Shown piece by piece: positions 61,561 through 64,000 of a DNA stretch of 64,000 nt. The notes beneath the pieces are model-generated. The model was not told the DNA's origin and searched no databases. It saw only the letters and a program-made list of their open reading frames with translations. The stretch comes from Argopecten irradians (lineage: Eukaryota; Mollusca; Bivalvia; Pectinida; Pectinidae): NCBI RefSeq assembly GCF_041381155.1, contig NC_091144.1, positions 21,709,544 to 21,773,543 on the forward strand, given 5' to 3'. Numbering within the stretch: the stretch's first letter is position 1; every line of letters starts with the position of its first letter. A program made the translations under genes and the position numbers.

Positions 61561-63813
61561 TCACCTTAATCCTGGCTCTCCAAACCAACGTATGGAATCG
61601 TCATGAGATATAAATCTGAAAGGACGTAACATTACATTAGACAAATATTGCAGTATATGATATTTCGTTGTATCAGCTATAAACATAGCATATATGCATA
61701 TGTTTACATAGTAATCGTGTGTACACAAATACGTTTGACATTGAGCACCAATTGCGGAGGAATATTTGTAGTCCTCAAAATAGTGAAGGGGGTATAGTAG
61801 TTTATGTTGTAGGTTCAAGGTACTGATAATATTAACATTTGAGATATGTGAGCAATAAAAAACACACTTTGAAATATAAAGATATGCAATCTTAAGTTTT
61901 AATGGATATGATAAAAATAAAAATAAATAAGATTTTGCTAAAGTATACATTATTTTGTCATAATGATTATCAACACGTTAAATACATTAACACGTCATAA
62001 AGACGTCTTTAACTAAATAATGTGAGATGTTCCATTAGTTTCAATACAGTTGTCTATTGCAAGTATTACATTTTCAAATGCAGGTATTTCGCATTCAAAA
62101 TATACTTTGGGCTAAATAATTTGTGATAATTCAATTATAAAGCACATATGCAACATACTTAATGTGATACACAGTAAGATAAAAGTCTAGACAACGGTGG
62201 CTACAGTTGGTTTAAGTGTGATAGGTTATGATATTAGAAGTGTATCAGAAACAAACTCCATCACTTACATTTCACAGTTTTCATGTCTGATAATGACGTG
62301 ATGTTCCTTGGTGATGTCGTCGAACTCTACACAGTTTCCGGTTCCTGTAAGAAGAAGATAGAGTATGATCGTCCATTGATTGGTTGGCTGATCTTAATGT
62401 CCTATTAACAGCTAAGGTGATTCATAGAACGTAACTCCTGCATGCGATGTGCTGCGTGTGATGCTAGCCTGTGTGCTTTAGGAGACTGCGATATGTTAGT
62501 GTTTTCTCTCCTTGTAAAAATGGAACTTCTTTCCTTTTTATAGTGTTGTCAAATTCTGTCAGATATACGGAACAACACATCCCAGCCGGGTGAAACAGTG
62601 CTGGCTACGTACAAACCAGTCGTCTCACTTCTTTTATGCTAAACGCTAAACGAACGCAGAAACTGGCAATTTTACAGACTATGGTTTGTCTTGGCCAAGG
62701 AACATAACCCAAAGCATTCCTAACATGGGTAAGCGTTCAACGCAAATCCATACGTGAGGTTATGTCAATGGAGACGTTAGAAATCTGGAGAAAGTGAGAC
62801 AGGATGAGACAGGATGAGACAGTCTTTTAATATATAGCGACAACCAGATAATTACGAATGCAAAAGTCCACAGCCTGAATGCTTTTTGTCTCCATTTTAT
62901 AATGAATCATCCATACAAACCTGGTAACTGGTCCTACACACCTGGTAGCTGGTCCTACAAACCTGGTAACTGGTCCTACACACCTAGTAACTGGTCCTAC
63001 ATACCTGGTAACTGGTCCTACACACCTGGTAGCTGGTCCTACAAACCTGGTAACAGGTCCTTCAAACCTAACAACTGGTCCTACAAACCCGGTAAGTGGT
63101 CCTACAAACCTGGTTCCTGGTCCTACAAACTTTGTAGCTGGTCCTACAAACCTGGTTACTGGTCATACAAACCTGGTAACTGGTCCTAAAAACCTGGTAA
63201 CTGGTCCTACAAACCTGGTAACTGGTTCTACATACCTGGTAACTGGTCCTCCGGCTCAACCTCCTCTGTTGTAGTGTAGTGCTGATCGAAGAATGACATT
63301 GTCGTTCCTGCATGGTGGAACGCGTACGTGGATGCGTGCACGTTCATAGGTGGCGTTGTATGTGTTCCCGCGCTTGGGCTGAGATCGTGTTGTTCCACGG
63401 GATCCTCTGGAAATGTGAAAAAAATGAATGATATTGAATGAAAATTCTCATAAAAAAAATGACAAAACGTCATTTCATGTATGGATTTGCTCCACAGGGG
63501 TCACTATACATGCCATCTTTCATAAGAAAGTCACCAGATAAAACAGATAATTCAAAATATTTTTCATAGAGATTTAGCGTTATCACCCTACCAGCTGGTG
63601 TCGGCTGTGGGATTCCACCCCGTACAGTCGTCATGTCCTCCCCGATTTCACGTTCTTCGGGGATGTCTGTTACAGACCCATGGGCTCGTTTGACCTTCCT
63701 GGCTGTACCAGAATGAGGATGAGGATGAGGGGGAGGGGCGATAACTCCTGGTGACTCCAGTTGTGAAACACCACTTACATTGTTAGACTGTGCTGCTCCG
63801 GTGCCTATTAGAC
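61561..63813 (-). CDS. Secreted protein of unknown family, exons 2-5 (third copy, 5' end outside window)
   Basis: Minus-strand exons 63592-63813, 63236-63406, 62269-62344 and 61561-61615 keep all splice borders and phases. Exon 1 would lie beyond 64000. Exon 2 is 12 bases shorter, removing four residues from the Pro/His-rich run, and exon 3 has F for Y in MSFFDQ. Here the sequence upstream of exon 2 is open in frame from an ATG (MDAWGLLSC..., hydrophobic, signal-peptide-like) straight into the exon, supporting a possible alternative first exon. The minisatellite after exon 3 has 16 regular units. Confidence 0.65.
62392..62597. repeat. SINE-like repeat in intron 3 (third copy)
   Basis: Counterpart of 12990-13185 with small substitutions in the shared gggagactgcggtat region. 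Confidence 0.5.
62919..63254. repeat. 21-bp splice-donor minisatellite, 16 units (third copy)
   Basis: Sixteen regular 21-base units. The unit at 63234-63254 overlaps the true exon 3 end (63236). The plus strand reads as a heptapeptide-repeat frame at 62902-63189. It is the longest of the three arrays (12, about 12 and 16 units). Confidence 0.9.
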
Positions 63814-64000
63814 CTGAAACAGAAAATAATAAAAACAAAAATACGTGACGACAACTTAATAGTCCCCATGCATCCATTCCTGTTTGTGTGTCCTTCAACT
63901 CGTACAAACCGATCGCGAACTTTCGATATGGTGGAGTTAACGTTATAGACCTCTAATTTCGCTGTCATGTCTGCGCTTGTACTTGGTAACGAGTTAATTT

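Larger units (their letters stand above)
48841..64000. repeat. Third copy: direct repeat of 1-14567
   Basis: Same orientation and gene order as 1-14567: P450, TIR element, then the secreted-protein gene to the window end. About 48841-55650 is full of small indels; after that quality improves. About 55.7-57.9 kb matches the left arm best, and from about 58.4 kb it matches the right arm best. Confidence 0.9.

Noticed and set aside
1-64000. tRNA, rRNA, riboswitch, CRISPR and virus-like elements
   Set aside because: Looked for on both strands by eye. No cloverleaf, rRNA-like block, spaced-repeat array, or reverse-transcriptase or capsid-like frame was recognised.

Overview
The window is eukaryotic and AT-rich (about one third G+C by eye). 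It has spliced genes, TATA promoters, MITE-like elements, SINE-like repeats and minisatellites. The retinoic-acid-type P450, the repeat style and the high divergence between copies suggest a highly heterozygous marine invertebrate, most likely a bivalve mollusc. That is an inference from recall of repeat style, not from a database search.

The layout is dominated by one segment present three times. Bases 6082-27477 (left arm) return as a reverse complement at 27502-48566 (right arm) around a 24-base spacer, making a palindrome of about 42.5 kb. A 10-N gap follows at 48567-48576. After it, 48841-64000 repeats 1-14567 in direct orientation (third copy). The copies differ by substitutions, indels, minisatellite length and segments of about 0.2 and 1.1 kb, so they are not one molecule read twice. 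A haplotype-duplicated, mis-joined assembly is at least as likely as a real inverted plus direct duplication.

The unit holds four genes. (1) A four-exon CYP26-like cytochrome P450, intact at 1464-4198. Its third copy at 50468-53372 is riddled with small indels that look like uncorrected long-read error. The right arm stops before reaching it. (2) A five-exon gene for a small secreted protein of unknown family: 12166-15898 minus, 38254-42093 plus, and partial at 61561-63813 minus. (3, 4) Two intronless paralogues, A and B, arranged head to head and coding for basic proteins of unknown family that share a near-invariant basic block of about 30 residues. A is at 17786-18835 minus and 35327-36376 plus. 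B is at 24143-24844 plus (frameshifted) and 29772-30674 minus (intact).

Between the genes lie a 1.6-kb TIR element with TA flanks and no transposase, TTAA-flanked MITEs, a foldback MITE in a P450 intron, SINE-like repeats, a 26-bp minisatellite that differs about threefold in length between arms, and nested hairpins near the palindrome centre. The most distinctive observation is a 21-bp minisatellite in intron 3 of the secreted-protein gene. Each unit is a copy of the exon 3/intron 3 splice-donor junction, giving an array of potential 5' splice sites, and it is read on the opposite strand as a heptapeptide-repeat ORF. No retroviral or other virus-like element, tRNA, rRNA or CRISPR array was recognised.
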